Shown: positions 1 to 11,749 of the stretch, piece by piece
Layout of the letters: every line of letters begins with the position of its first letter
Numbering within the stretch: position 1 is the stretch's first letter
Source: Misgurnus anguillicaudatus
Lineage: Eukaryota > Chordata > Actinopteri > Cypriniformes > Cobitidae
Direction of reading: 5' to 3'
Length of the DNA stretch: 64,000 nucleotides
Assembly (NCBI RefSeq): GCF_027580225.2
Contig: NC_073351.2
Location: forward strand, 10,644,501-10,708,500
Translations under genes and position numbers: made by a program
Notes under the pieces: generated by a model
What the model was told of the DNA's origin: nothing
The model's input: the letters and a program-made list of their open reading frames with translations, nothing else
The model's database searches: none

Positions 1-324
1 ATTTTTTCTCCTCAACAAGTACAATCATACACAACCGGTAGTATTAACAAAGTATTCAGCTAATCAACAAACAATGCTCAAAATATCAAATCGATTGCAC
101 TAGGAATAAACCCATAAATACACTGCTAAACAATTGCAATCTATCCCTCATCTTCGTCAATTTAGCCAGCTGCTGAACAATAACCCAATTAGCATTAGTC
201 CCAAATACACATCAAGCTTATTCAAAAACCTCAAAAGCATACATAGAGTTATTTAAGTGTTTAATAAAGTTTTTTAAACACTCATTCAAAGTAGCCTACC
301 TGAAAAATGGAGATGTAAATAAAC
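1..324. other. AT-rich sequence, no gene seen
   Basis: This is AT-rich sequence with stops in all frames. No splice-flanked open segment, repeat end or RNA gene was recognised. Confidence 0.6.
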
Positions 325-640
325 AAAGTTCCCGCCTCCTCAGCGCGAGCTGACGTAGCTGACCGATCAATCTAACCCACCAAGAGAGGCGGGACTTAAG
401 GCAGAACAGCCAATCATCAGCCGGTAATACTCAAAGCTGGCGTCATGTTTGAGAGGGGAGGGGGGAGAAGGGCAGCGCAGCGCAGCATACACAGAGCGGC
501 CAGAGAAACGGAGGAGCGACTTTAATAAGGTGTTCTTGCAAAACTGCATAAAAAGTGTGGGTGTTGAACCCTCTCACCAGGAAAAGTGTGGGTGTTAAAA
601 CACCCACATCCCCCACGGGTGCGACGCCCCTGGTTGACAT
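325..640. other. GC-richer patch, possible repeat end
   Basis: The base composition changes abruptly to GC-rich, with several CpG dinucleotides and a G-run near 455-470. A short phrase about a shared GTGTGGGTGTT occurs twice (556-566 and 587-597). The right edge carries GGTGCGACGCCCCTGG, which resembles the terminal part of common fish repeats. The two small minus-strand ORFs here have no recognisable domain and are probably chance. A CpG-rich promoter is an alternative, but no first exon is visible beside it. Confidence 0.3.
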
Positions 641-2177
641 AACTTGTAAATCTGAGTTGATTTAACAAAAATTTTTAAGGCAGCAAAGTTTTTTTACAGT
701 GGGTAAACTAAGGACTTTTATTATGACAGAAATCAAACACCTACAAGGGGGTAAAACAAAGCAATAACAAAGACAGAAGCTGTTTCACAATTTCAAGGAA
801 GGATCCTCGGAAGCCAGAATTTCGAGGATGCTACGTCATTGACAACCGTCGAAGGACTGTTCCAATGTCGAGGATCATCTGAATTTCAGCCAAGGACTGA
901 GTCCTTCATTCGAGAAATATCATATATACAGGAAATGATGCATATGTGTATCCTTCGCGCTCTTCGTGCGCTGAAATCACCCACAATCCAATGCGCGCAA
1001 TTATGTGCACTTGCTAGCCTGTTCCATTTACGTGTTCTTCGAATGCTAAAGAGGAGCCTCGCCTAGCCTCTGAAGGATACAAAACAATTAACTAGAACAC
1101 TAATCTTGACTACTTCACTCTTGACTTCCAGTTAACACACATAGGAAAAAGCATAGGAACAAAATGAATCAGCACAAGCACTACCCAAACAAAGGCCATG
1201 TGCTGTCACACAAAACATGGGTACCGCCACGATCCTGCCATATGACTATAAACAACTATGAATACTATGACAGACTGGCAGGATCATGACATGAACTGTC
1301 AGTAAAAATTACATTTCAATATATGTAAAATCAGCATTAATATTTGATAATGTTATCATAATATAAGCTTAAATCAGCATTTTCAGGGTTTGTCTATTAA
1401 TTTGCTCTTTGAACTGAAAGGCAAAGCTTTCCTTCCACCATATTGAGCACTTAATTTTCTCCTATTCATTTCTTTGCTCCATCTCCTTTCCCTGTCTGTG
1501 ATGCAGTTTCGTCTTTGACATTACAACACAATCGGCTCTAATTTCAATATAAATCACACTCCTCAAGGCATCTGATTAACGCAAACATAAAGGATTGCGC
1601 GTGGGACGCGGAGGCCAAACTCACATCCCTCTCTCTCTCTCGGAGAGACTGAAATGTTTGGAAGATTAACAACAGTCCTCAAAAACATAATGGGCCGTCT
1701 TAGCAATTTGATGAATTTAAGTGTCCGGCAGGACAGAATAACCCGTAAAAACCTTTGTGTGTGTGTGAAAGAGAGCGAGCGTGTGTGTAATTTCTGAAGT
1801 GTGTGATAAAATGAGTAGAGGAAGAATAAGAACAGTGGCCCTTTATAAATCATTTTGACGGGGGGCTCTCACACACCTAGATAGCATTATTACTTTTTGG
1901 GATAATTACCGCTGGTAGATAACAGGCAGTATGGCCTCTGTATTATAGAAACTGTTTAAGTTCAGTGTATGGATACTTACAGCAAAAAAAAAAAAAACTC
2001 TTACAATTACAATAGCTTGCCACTGCGACCCGTGTGCCATTAGTCCATCTCTAAAAAGAGAGTTGAAACTTCATTACTTAATAGCAGGAACTTTTAAGAG
2101 TACTTTCAGAGTTTTTGATTTACAAGAAAAGTAGTTTTACTTTAAAACTTTGGTGAATAGACCAACCGGCAATTTCA
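641..2177. other. AT-rich unique sequence, no gene seen
   Basis: The stretch is mostly AT-rich with short A-runs and a small CT tract near 1,628-1,640. ORFs under 100 codons are present, but they have no domain, no codon bias that I can see and no splice context. Nothing else was recognised. Confidence 0.55.
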
Positions 2178-2370
2178 ATGTTGGGCAGCTTCATACCTGG
2201 AGGGCCGGTGCCTGCCGAGTTTAGCTCCAACCATAATTAAACACACCTAAAGCAGCCAATTAAGGTCTTACTAGGCATACTAGAAACTTTTAGGCTTGTT
2301 TCCTGAGGCAAGTTGGAGCTAAACTCTGCAGGACACCGGCCCTCCAGGACCGAAGTTGCCCATCCCTGGT
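2178..2370. mobile_element. Short palindromic MITE
   Basis: The left end (GGAGGGCCGGTG near 2,199, then GAGTTTAGCTCCAAC) reappears in reverse complement at the right end (GTTGGAGCTAAACTC, then CACCGGCCCTCCAGGAC near 2,335-2,350). The whole unit of about 190 bp can fold into one imperfect hairpin. Many cyprinid genomes carry a repeat of this form. It has no coding capacity. I could not define target duplications, so the superfamily is uncertain; hAT-like is my guess. Confidence 0.75.
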
Positions 2371-3028
2371 CTAGTTGTATGTTGAGTTTTCCTGGTCTTG
2401 CTACAGTAGTCTTGCTGGTTTATTTAAATTACCTATTGGGAACACAGCACACCAGCATCCAGTACAGCCATGATGGTGTTTTAGCAAGGATGGACAATTT
2501 AGATTCTTATAAAAATCAACTTATTACAATAAACAAGTCCATTTACATTATATGAGATTTCTGTTTTTCTCACATTTCTGCAACTCCCCGGTGGAATTGT
2601 ACAATAAACGTATATTGCAAGTGTATTACTGTATAGACATTTTTGATTTGATTTACAAGAAAGTTGACAAGATTATTTTCTCTAGCAATATAAGTATTTA
2701 CTATGAATTTTCCTTGTATCATCCTTCATTAATTTTTTTTGAAAACTGTAATCTACAAAACTGCTACTTTTCAGAAAATGACAATAACACTGCAGCTATT
2801 TAAAAAAAATTAAAAGTCGAAGTTGATATTGTGGTTTTATTTATGGGCACACACTTGCACGTGTCATCATATTATTAACATTTTTACCAAAATCAAGCTC
2901 AGAGGGAGATGCTTTTGACCAGTAGACGGTGAATAGTGTGTTATGTCCAGCTCATCTGACCCGGTGAGTGCATCAAATCCTTATAAAACACTGAACATGG
3001 GTTAATTAATTGATACTTCAATATTAAT
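2371..3028. other. AT-rich sequence, no gene seen
   Basis: Two overlapping open frames (2,313-2,803) are rich in Ile, Tyr, Asn and Phe, as expected from AT-rich noncoding DNA. The first begins inside the MITE. No domain or splice signal supports a gene. Confidence 0.55.
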
Positions 3029-3330
3029 GGGCACCCATTATACAAAATTCACTTTTAAAGGTGTTGGACATAAATATGTGTTGGCAGTGTGAGAACACAA
3101 CCACTCTACAATGAAAATCTATTCACACCTTTTTTAATCTCCATTTAACCAAAGCACTCTCATTAGATGCTGTTTTGATTGTCTTAGCAATGTGATGTCA
3201 CACTGCTAAAGCCCCGCCCACAGCCACTGACTGACAGTCTTGTATTACCATAGTTTCTGCCTTCAGTCAGTTGGATGCTGTCTGCTATATTTTCTGTGCT
3301 TTTTTGTGAAATCAGATCTATTTTAACCAG
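3029..3330. mobile_element. Partial copy of the 60-kb TTAA-type repeat
   Basis: The block aligns by eye with 59,990-60,300. Shared stretches include ACATAAATATGTGTTGGCA against ACATAAATGTGTGTTGGCA, GTGATGTCACACTG, AAGCCCCGCC, and ATCAGATCTAT near the right edge. The copy stops where a different repeat fragment begins at about 3,331, so the 3' half is missing. It is noncoding. The fuller copy at 59,982-61,188 defines the family. Confidence 0.75.
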
Positions 3331-3600
3331 GAGCGCACTGGCCATCTGGCAGACCGGGCAATTTCCCAATGGGCCGACGTACTTTTTGGGCCGATACATC
3401 TCATACTATTTTTGCCTGATACTATTCTTACATTTTGTTTTAAGTATAAGCTTACAACCAGGATTAGCTTTTTCTAGACCATTGTTTTTCACTTATCATG
3501 TCTCTCTGATTTTAGGGTTTGGTTATGGTTGGGTTTTAGGGTGGGGTAAGGTTTTATTTAGAAAAATGTTGTCCTTGGGTCAACACAATATGTTGCCCTG
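3331..3600. repeat. Repeat fragments including TTAGGG-like tract
   Basis: GCGCACTGGCCATCTGGCAG and the following ATGGGCCGA phrase look like a fragment of a dispersed fish repeat. Between 3,512 and 3,552 there is a degenerate run of TTAGGG-like words. A 108-codon ORF spans the block, but it covers two unrelated repeat pieces and is unlikely to be real. Confidence 0.4.
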
Positions 3601-4984
3601 AGGACATCTCTCGCTTGGCAAAATCAGTTTGAGCGATGAACCACACACATGACGGGCTACATACATGTTGTGACAAATTTCGCATTGAGCTCCCTCATTT
3701 TAATACTTTTTATCGGTTAAATATCTGCAAAACCCATATGCAGCCTTAAAAGGGGATCATTAGCAATGATTTTTGCAAAAAAAGTAAGTGAACAAAAATG
3801 TAGATTTGAACTTATATAGGAAAAATAAGGTTAACTGAATGTCAGGTGAATGTTGATTTAAAGATTTTGTGGCTCCAGTCACATGCAAGTTTTGCTGACA
3901 TACAGAGTCGTTTCATTATTGAAACTGAAAGTGCCAACCTTTTCATTTTAACCTTGTGCTTGACAAATGAACCTTCCACAGGTATGGGATTGAACTAAAG
4001 AGATTAAAGTTCATTTAAAATCTATATACGACTACAGGACTATGTTCACCATCTGCGTGTTCCATAGCTCGACAGAGATTAGGGTATTAAAGTCAAGAGT
4101 ATACGTGAGAAAATGGCTGATTAAGGAGTTATGTATGAATTGTGGGGAAAATCTAAAGAGAAATTGACAGCACATGCACTGTTGGACTGGAGCTCTGGGG
4201 AAGAAGTGTATTAATTCACTCTTTATATTAGAATTCTAGTCGAGTGCTTTGGGACACGGCAACTGCTGGGTTTTTTCCACATTTGTAGAGGGTTTTGTAT
4301 CTGTGTGTTTGTGTCTTACAGGGTCTGGAGGCGTGTTTGTCTGCGAGAAGCTGCCGTGATGTCTTCATCAATCACAAACTTCACTCGGCACCTTGACTCA
4401 ATCCAGTAAAGGACGGGGCCGCACTGCGGCTCTTGTCTTTGGGTTGTTTTGTTCCCGTCTTTCACAGGGACTCAGGTAAACAGAACTGCTGTATGGGTTT
4501 TGTAGGCCGTCACGCTATGTGACACGACGTCTCTTTGTCTGTTCTGCACAGGGCGTCTGGAAAACCTCTTGTTTTGATGGTAGAGCCAAAATGTTCAGAT
4601 ACTGTCATATACTCTACCTTCAGGTAAATAAAGTGCTGTTTTGCATTTCGCGTAAGTTTTGAAAATAGCTGACATCTGTGTTGTCAGAAAAAATGCTGTA
4701 AGCTGTCGCGCAACCTGAAAAACAATTCACAGAATTGCTCTGTGTTCCTTAAGGGCCGTTCACATATACACCGATAATGCAATGTGGGTGTGTCGAGCAA
4801 TTCTGTAAAGGTGAGAAAAGTTTCAAGGTGAAGCTTTTCACAAAACACATGCAGAATTTAGCAACTTATATTGCATTCAGTCTATACATTTCTTAAGTAT
4901 GTGTGTTCCCTCAGATCAACCCATGATCTCTGCCTTACTAATGCAATTATCTTTTAACTAAGCTATACATGAACACTCAATAAT
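3601..4984. other. Mostly unique sequence, no gene seen
   Basis: A fragment at 3,640-3,700 resembles 22,135-22,200 (both contain CATGTTxTGACxAA and TTCGCATTG), so a decayed repeat piece lies at the left. The rest is unique AT-rich sequence. CTTACAG at 4,315-4,321 resembles a splice acceptor, but no long open frame follows it. Confidence 0.5.
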
Positions 4985-5611
4985 TAGTAATGGGGACGAG
5001 ACCACCTATGCCGAGTGTGAGTCAAGACTCTTTGAAGGGTCGAGACCGAGTCAAGACCAAGTCCGTTGATTTACAAATACAGTTGAGTCAGAGTCAAGAC
5101 CGAGTTTTTGTGAAACCAAGTCTGAATCGAGACTGAGTCCTTTAGGCGTCGAGACAGAGTTTCATATTTATGATTTAAAATCACCCCAGTTAATAATCAA
5201 CAGTTAGGCCTACAGACTAAACTAGATTGGGAATTGTTTTAGAGGAGCAGTCTTAATGTCTTAATATGGACTATGCTTTTACTATCATTAAAAAATCCCT
5301 ACTACATGCATCATCCTCTGTCTATTTTTCTAGAGATAAATAAACGGCTGATGGCAGTATCTTAGCATTGCACCATGGGATGTCATTTTTCAAATAATGC
5401 CCATCAACATTGCATTTTATTATTACTGTGTTGTTTTTATATGAACATAAAAAAAATGCATTGGTCTCGAGGACTCAGCCTGAAATTACGAGTCCTTCTC
5501 CTCCCACTGTGGTCCTAACCGAGTCAAGACCGAGTCTTTAAAAGGAACAAGTCCGAGATGAGTACTAGAAACCAGAAATCGGAGACTGGTCTTGAGTACT
5601 ACATCACTACA
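4985..5611. mobile_element. Noncoding element rich in GAGTCAAGACCGAGTC
   Basis: The element has internal copies of GAGTCAAGACCGAGT-like words near both ends (about 5,020-5,150 and 5,515-5,590) around an AT-rich middle. The right end reads GGTCTTGAGTACTACATCACT, the usual terminus of a teleost nonautonomous element. The left end is worn (GTAATGGGGACGAGACCACC). No ORF is present. hAT-like is an inference from the end sequence. Confidence 0.6.
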
Positions 5612-5641
5612 ATTAATACATAAATATGCAAAAAATTAATT

Positions 5642-5935
5642 TCGAGATGCAATGATATATCGGCCAATTATCGGTATCGGACGATAGAAGCAATTTTTTA
5701 CACAATCGGCTATGGGACGAGTCATGGCCGATATATCCTGTTAATCAAAAGAGAACAGGAAAATGCAATGAATTTGAGCTCTATGAATGAATAACATTGA
5801 GAAATTTAATTTTCAGAATTTAGTTAATGCAAGTTAATATAACCACCAAACTATCTGGATCGGCAGACATCAGTTTAAAAAAATCGGCTATCAGTATTGG
5901 TGGAAAATTTTTATATCCGTGCTTGTACTTGTAAT
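5642..5935. mobile_element. Short hAT-like element with ATATCGGCC ends
   Basis: It begins GATGCAATGATATATCGGCC and contains repeated ATCGGCTAT, CCGATATATC and GATCGGCAG words, ending near ATATCCGTGC. This is the pattern of a well-known fish element whose intact end reads GGGATGCACCGATA. Both ends are mutated, so it is an old copy. It does not code for protein. Confidence 0.6.
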
Positions 5936-7204
5936 ATTACTTGATTTTACTGGCAAATACATCTCGTTGTGGTAAAAGTTACAAACTTTATTTAGTTGTG
6001 CAGCTGCTTACAGCATCCAGCAGTAGCAGCGCCCAATTTGTCCACCAACCACTTATTGACCGTCAACCATACATGTCAACGAGAAATTTTTTTGATTTTC
6101 CAGTCTAATTAAAGTTAGATTCTGACCAAAGTCTTTTCTTTCCATGCTCCGAGGAATTCTGTTATTTCCAAACTGAATAAACGCACCATTTCATGCTCTT
6201 TAATGACCCTCTCTTTGCATTCATATCCTGTATCAAAGCCCTCCGGTTCCATCCCCTGTTTCAGTTACTCAGCCTTGGACTGTGTTAGGGTCAGTCCTAA
6301 TCCTGTGAGGTGTCACCTATCTAGTGATATGAATTATACAGGCAGTTCACTTTCTCTGACCCTCTGTCATTGGAGAGGAGAGATCAATGTGCTCCGGGCC
6401 GCTGTAATTGGGTAATACGCCTCTTTTGGGAGGGTGTCCATGAATCAATGCGAGCGTATTACACATGCTGTAAAACAGTCCTTGGATGGATTGTAAATAC
6501 AGGAGAAGTGTTACCCTGCCTGCAGGTCATACCCATGAAACTTAACTATGGTCCCATGTACTTCGAGCCCTTTTGTTGTTGGTTAGTACAGTATATAACA
6601 ATAGAAAGGACAGAGACAAATAATTCCTTTCTGGACGAACTGTATTCCTCAGCAAAGATATTTTAAGAGAGGGCCATTTGGGTAAAAACTTGGAACGATC
6701 ACCGCAGAGGGACCTGTGAGGGCATCCGCCAATTGCCCAGCCCATCTTACACCTGCTCTGTCAGTGAAGCGCTCTCCATCTGTCAGCGATTCTGGGCCCA
6801 GCTCAGGGAATTTCCCTCTCGCTTCAGTTCTCTGGGAACATGCGGCCGACCCGTGGAACATCAAGTGTTTCATCTTCAGTTGGTGGAAAGAGAGAGGTGG
6901 GGAGGTGAGAGGATAGTGAGTTATGAGCATCGCACGCAGACCGTTATTTCATGACAGCTGGTTTCACCTTGGATTGTTTTGCTGAATTTGCTGCGGTGAA
7001 GAACCAGATGAACATTATTCTCACGGGTACCAGACTGTGACCCATCATTAGCACTGGGTGTAAGTAGCACACGACACTTTCAGCCTTCTTCTGTTTCTTG
7101 TATAAAGCATCTCAGCCTCTGTGTCAGAGTGTGGATCTGATACAATCTGATCTGATTTTGGGCAGTCGGGGGTTCTTGAGTCCACAGTTTTGATTTTGAG
7201 GTAT
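5936..7204. other. Unique sequence, no gene seen
   Basis: Several ORFs of 60-100 codons overlap on both strands between 6,203 and 6,954. None shows a domain, none has a clear splice frame, and the overlap in many frames reflects locally lower stop density. A GC-richer segment at 6,700-6,900 could be a conserved noncoding element. Confidence 0.5.
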
Positions 7205-7207
7205 TTA

Positions 7208-7981
7208 TGGCGCTTTTCCATTGCATAGTACCCCACAGTTTGGTTTAGTTTGGGTCGGGTGAACTTACTTTTGGGAGCTTTTCCATTGGGTGCTGTACGT
7301 AGTACCTGATACTTTTTTTCGTACTACCTCGGTTGGGGTTCCAATCGACCGGAGCTGATACCAAACGTGACGCGAAAACACTGTAGATCACTGATTGGTC
7401 TGAGGGAATCGTCACTACCAGCGTCATTGCTATAATGTAAAAGATTACCTTTACCTTAATGCTAGCTTGCGCTCGAGCAAACATGTTGTCATCTGTGCTC
7501 TGCTATAAGTTCCCAAACTCCCTTTTAGCGATGAAAAACATCCACAGGTTGAGAATCAGGGACACCATACCAGTTTTTTCCAAACTTGCAGTTTTGGCGG
7601 AACATTCGTGAAGCGCACGTCCGCTTATATGCTTAAATGCAACTTCAATGAGGCTCAGCTACTGACGGCACGGGTGTTTGTACAGAAACTGTCATGTGAT
7701 ACAGAGGTAACGTTATTGATAAACGCAATGAGCAAACATCTATTTGTGGTGGGCAATTTAAATTTTGTGGCGAACTGAGAAATAAATAAATGAATTGGAA
7801 TGTACAATGACACTCCCACTTGTATGATGTCACAGAAGTAGGCAGCGCAAATATAACGACACGCCTATAATCCCTCCCACTGCAAAGTGATAACTCGATG
7901 GAAAAGCTAACCACGCCAGAGTGAGGTGAGCTCACCCGACCCAAACTAAACCATGGGGTACTATGGAATGGAAAAGCGCCA
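7208..7981. mobile_element. Harbinger-like MITE, TTA duplication
   Basis: The element has terminal inverted repeats of roughly 55 bp. The left end reads TGGCGCTTTTCCATTGCATA and the right end in reverse complement reads TGGCGCTTTTCCATTCCATA. The match continues through the AGTACCCC and TTTAGTTTGGGTCGGGTGA words. The 3 bp TTA flank both sides (7,205-7,207 and 7,982-7,984), as expected of the PIF/Harbinger superfamily. At 774 bp it carries no transposase; the small internal ORFs are chance. The near-identical ends suggest a fairly recent copy. Confidence 0.85.
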
Positions 7982-7984
7982 TTA

Positions 7985-8746
7985 GATATCTGTGGATAGA
8001 ACTGTATATGTACAGTTATGTATGTGAAATATTCTATAACCTAACACAGGTTTTCCCAGTGGTTCACTAGGGAATTTAGGGGGTTTGTGAGTTGATGAAA
8101 TAGCATTGGTTTATTTGTAACCCAACAGTTGGGTGTGTCCATATTTGACCCAACAATGGGTTGGAACAACCAAGGATTTTTTAAGTGTAATATCTTTAAA
8201 ACACAAATTTATAAAGTTCTTAAGCAAAGAGAAAGAAAAGCCTTTTAAATGTAAACGTGGTAACATCGTAATTACCCTGTCACCCTTTTATTAGACCTGC
8301 CCTCAAGGGAACATTCCTTGTGTAGAGACTTCTATTCCCTGAGCGTTTATCACAAAACAAAGAATCATCATCAAATACAGATATCAGGACAGACGGTCAA
8401 TGCCATTTTCTACTTTGGAGTCATGAGATGAGAAGGAAAAACACCCTTGGTACTGTGTATAGCACCATTTAATGGTAGTAATCTGCTGAGCATTTTCCCT
8501 GCAGCAGGCAATGATGTTCTACAATGACTGTTTAAAGTCCTTAAGCAAACGCTTTCTGCTCTTTAGCCGAGCAGCGCAACATCAGTCCTAACAAGGCCTG
8601 ATCCAAAGCAAGCTTCCCGGCCCCGACTTCATTACCCCCCAACTAAAGCATTTAACTACACGCTGAGTTGATAATAGAAACCTCAAGAAGCACACTCTAC
8701 TACTCAAATTAAAACATGCCACGGTTGACTTAAGACGTCCTGACAC
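7985..8746. other. Mostly unique sequence with a short AACCCA repeat
   Basis: At 8,115-8,190 the words AACCCAACAGTTGGG and GACCCAACAATGGGTTGG form inverted pairs typical of a common teleost MITE end. The remainder, especially 8,400-8,700, is non-repetitive and could be conserved noncoding DNA. No ORF of note is present. Confidence 0.5.
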
Positions 8747-8967
8747 TTAGAATCGACTCTTCCTGAACCATTTCAAAGTCTGCAGGAGCTGCAGAAAGAA
8801 GACGTCCACCATGGAGCGGCTTTGGGCATCCCTGGAGATAAAAAGCAATAATGAAAATTAAGACAGATGTTAAACATCATTCTAGTTAGTTTTTCTTTCC
8901 CCTTCCTTAATTTACCCTGGATCTCAGCATCTGGAAGAGCAGGTGGTCGAGATGCTTTCGAGTCCTC
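8747..8967 (-). other. Candidate terminal exons with an 84-bp intron
   Basis: Reading the minus strand, a pyrimidine-rich acceptor TTCTTCCCAG ends at 8,968. A 52-base segment (8,967-8,916) follows, then a donor GTAAAT (8,915-8,910) and an 84-base intron. The intron has a CTTAAT branch-like site and the acceptor TTTTTATCTCCAG ending at 8,832, after which sequence continues to 8,747. The spliced product stays open in two frames into the second segment. One frame gives 17 residues ending in MLRSR plus a 33-residue tail; the other gives 17 residues plus a shorter tail. The third frame, which looks best in the last exon (MVDVFFLQLLQTLKWF), meets a stop in the first segment. No upstream exons are recognised and no family matches. 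It could be a real gene end, an untranslated or noncoding RNA exon, or chance. Confidence 0.22.
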
Positions 8968-9839
8968 CTGGGAAGAACCGATTTACAAGTTTGGGAGCCG
9001 TAATTACGATGGGATGCGCGTTTGATCAGAATATTGCTTTTTCATGTTTCTACCCTAGACTGTTTTTAGCACAAATAAAAGCTATATGAATAGTAAAGGA
9101 TGAAGGTTTGGTGTTGGATTGATAATTTATTTCATGCATGCTGCCGCAAAGAATGATGGGAAATGTAGATTTGTCATTTGAACGAATAGGACTTTATTCT
9201 GTTTCATGAAATATATACAAAACATAAATTATACAGTTAACACTCAAACTGAAGTATTATTATGCCAATTATTTATTTGCTTCTGCCATTATTCTTTTAC
9301 TGACATGTCTCCAACTTGAAAAGCCATGACTTGAAGGATACCTATTTTATTATTATTAATTTTTACAAGATGTTACATAAATCTCATGTGTGCCCAGACT
9401 GTATCTGTGAAGATTCAGCTCAAAATACCCCACAGATAATTTATTATAGCATATCTTTCGTGTTTATACCTTTAAATAAGCTACCGCTTCAAAAATAAAG
9501 AAGATTGTGGATTTTTTCATTGTAGGGTGGTTTTGTTCAGACACTGCCAACCCACATTTTATTTCCAAAAACCTTGTAAATTTGTTTTCCTTATGTATTT
9601 ACATTTAAATAGAGCCATGTTACCACTTTTTGACATTCTTGATTATGATGTTGCCTCTTCTTCTTTATTATTAGGTGACTCCCCTCCTGGCGGCTCAAGG
9701 GATAGTGATGTGTTTATCGAATGCACACTTCAAAATCTTGCAGGTCATCTATGGAGCGAGATATGTGTCTTTATTACATGCGATAAATTAAATGATCTGA
9801 GAGAAATAAAACTAATTGAAATAAAAAGTTGTCACACTG
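8968..9839. other. AT-rich sequence, no gene seen
   Basis: This is AT-rich DNA. A 132-codon plus-strand ORF (9,527-9,925) runs from here into the hairpin repeat at 9.84 kb. Its second half is lysine- and isoleucine-rich repeat sequence, so it is unlikely to be a gene. Confidence 0.5.
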
Positions 9840-10130
9840 ATAGCAAAGAAGCATTTCATGAGAAAAAAAAAGAATATTTGAGAGAAAAAGTTTTCATACC
9901 AATAGCAAAAAATAATAATATTTGAGACTAAAAAAAGTTTTGAGAGAAAGTATTTTCTCATGATAGAACATAAAAAATATAAATCTGAAATTTTTTAAAT
10001 TATTTCTGAAAAAAAAAAAATCTCTCAAGTATATATTTTTTGCTATTAGTGTGAAAACATTTTCTCTAAAAAAAAAAGTGTTTCTATCAAAACGCTTTTC
10101 TTTGCTCTCGATGCAATTTCTTGCACTCGT
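9840..10130. repeat. AT-rich inverted repeat (hairpin MITE-like)
   Basis: GAGAGAAAAAGTTTTCATAC followed by AATAGCAAAAAATA (9,880-9,915) is matched in reverse complement by TATTTTTTGCTATTAGTGTG and AAAACATTTTCTCT (10,033-10,067). Weaker pairing continues outward: GATAGCAAAGAAGC at 9,840 pairs with the GCTTTTCTTTGCTCTC region at 10,093. The structure is a palindromic noncoding element or the core of one. Confidence 0.6.
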
Positions 10131-10439
10131 GTCAGGATTTTGCTTTGTGAAAATTGTGTCATGGGCGGGGCGACGTTCCTATTGGCCAGTCGGGTGAGCA
10201 TCGGCTTGTCTTGGGAATCGAACTGAATCATTACACCGTTGTTCGGTTCACCTAGATAGATGCCGTCTCTGCTTTTAGCTGAGCACGGACACTCTAATGT
10301 TTGAGTAAGATGATGACACACAACTCGATGGATAGCTGGCTGAGCAAGTTCACAGCACTGAAGATTAAACATTAAAAAATGAAATGGTACTTTTATTCAT
10401 GAATGAATGTGTATTATATTATTAGCTTGCTGTTATTAG
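10131..10439. other. Sequence between repeats, no gene seen
   Basis: A 108-codon minus-strand ORF spans 10,372-10,046 but runs into the hairpin repeat and has no recognisable domain. Nothing else is supported. Confidence 0.45.
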
Positions 10440-10700
10440 TATGAGTGTAGTCACATCTCTCACGATGTGCGCTCATAGTATGGTTATGGTCATAATGTGA
10501 GGTCATAGCACACTCGAGGTGCACTCAAACTATGTTTACAATATGAGCTCACACAACACTCTCTGTGCGCTCATACTATTGTCACGATGTGATGTCATAG
10601 CACACTCACAGTGCACTTATACTATGGTCATGATGTGAGGTCACAGCACTCTCACTGTGCACTCATGATTGTCATAATGTAAGGGCATGACACGCTTATT
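10440..10700 (+). repeat. About five units of a 46-53 bp tandem repeat
   Basis: Successive units begin GTGCGCTCAT or GTGCACTCA at about 10,466, 10,519, 10,565, 10,611 and 10,657. Each contains CATAATGTGAGGTCATAGCAC-like sequence. Spacing is 53, then 46, 46 and 46 bp. Related units occur inverted at 11,750-11,890, so these may be the subterminal repeats of one element. Confidence 0.7.
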
Positions 10701-10969
10701 CTGTCATAGCAGGAGAGCACACACATGTCTGGAAAAAATTGGCCCAAGAGTAGTATGTCACCATTTGTACCTATAATGTCTAAGAAATATTATAGGAATA
10801 ATCATAGGATCAAATTTATGACATTACATTGTATACAGCCCTATAAAAGGTATACCATATAAAATGTCAACAACAAGGTTATGGCATCAAGAAGGCTGTA
10901 AATAAAGGTTCTAGAAAACTCATATAGACCGGAGGTAAAAGTGACCAGGTCACACACTGTGTTGTCCAA

Positions 10970-11040
10970 GCATTATGGCCTAGAGGTTAGTGAGACATGC
11001 TTGAAACCCAGATGTTGCTGGTTCGATTCCCACAGCCAAA
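10970..11040 (+). mobile_element. tRNA-derived SINE head (Pol III A and B boxes)
   Basis: TGGCCTAGAGG (10,976-10,986) matches the internal A box and GGTTCGATTCC (11,020-11,030) matches the B box of a tRNA-type RNA polymerase III promoter, at normal spacing. The anticodon arm does not fold as a functional tRNA and no CCA-ready acceptor stem closes it, so I read it as the tRNA-related head of a SINE. The body probably continues to about 11,110 (TGCAGTGGATGTGTTAAATT). I cannot fix its 3' end or target duplications. Confidence 0.65.
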
Positions 11041-11749
11041 GTGTTTGGGTGTAGCAGTGATGTTTGTGTGTGTTCATGCCTTGCAGTGGATGTGTTAAAT
11101 TCAGAGCCAGTAATGTCTCTTTCACTGTTTCTTTTATTGGCCAGATATCATTTGCAATTAAATGCTGACGTCTTGGCGACATGTTTGCAATTAGTAAGGA
11201 TACTTGCAATGGGACACTTGATAATTTATTTTCACGTGACGTGACTATTAATAATAATTAAGGAATAGTTTCATGACATAGTTTCAAATACTGCTGGTTT
11301 GATTTCATTTTTGACCATCAAACACAGATAGGCCTACATTAGAGCAAGGGAATCCCTGTCAGAGATGTAGCCCAGATAGGGCGGTGGTCAGTGGGGTGAG
11401 TAAACACTGACGTCCGCTGGTGCATCTCTGGGTCTTGCCTGAATCTTTCTTATTAAATGTTTAAATAGGCGCTGTCTTTACTAATCGAGTGCAGATTTGA
11501 ATATTATACATATATATTCTTTCGACTGAACTAATCTTAAAACGACACTTTGTGACCAAGAAACGGTAATAGTAAGAAACGGCTATTCTCTCTATTGAGT
11601 TACTATGAAATTCAAAACAGCCGAAAGTGTTACTTGTCATTCTTGCCTTCAAATCCGTGGCGGAAGAAAGTAGTTCCCCAACAAAGAGTCTTTTGTAATA
11701 CCTCCTACTTGAGCGATATTGCTTAAGTATATAGTGTGCTTTATGAGTA
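11041..11749. other. Interior between inverted tandem blocks, no gene seen
   Basis: AT-rich sequence with a GC-richer patch at 11,340-11,440. The 116-codon minus ORF at 11,811-11,461 ends inside the inverted tandem repeat and shows no domain. Confidence 0.45.

Noticed and set aside
325..640. CpG-island promoter
   Set aside because: The patch is short, includes repeat-like ends, and no first exon or core promoter can be placed.
6203..6954. Cluster of overlapping ORFs on both strands as a small gene
   Set aside because: No domain, no consistent frame and no splice pattern. Probably low stop density by chance.
10970..11040. A functional tRNA gene
   Set aside because: A and B boxes are present but the arms do not fold into a complete cloverleaf, and no terminator T-run follows at the right place. 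A SINE head fits better.
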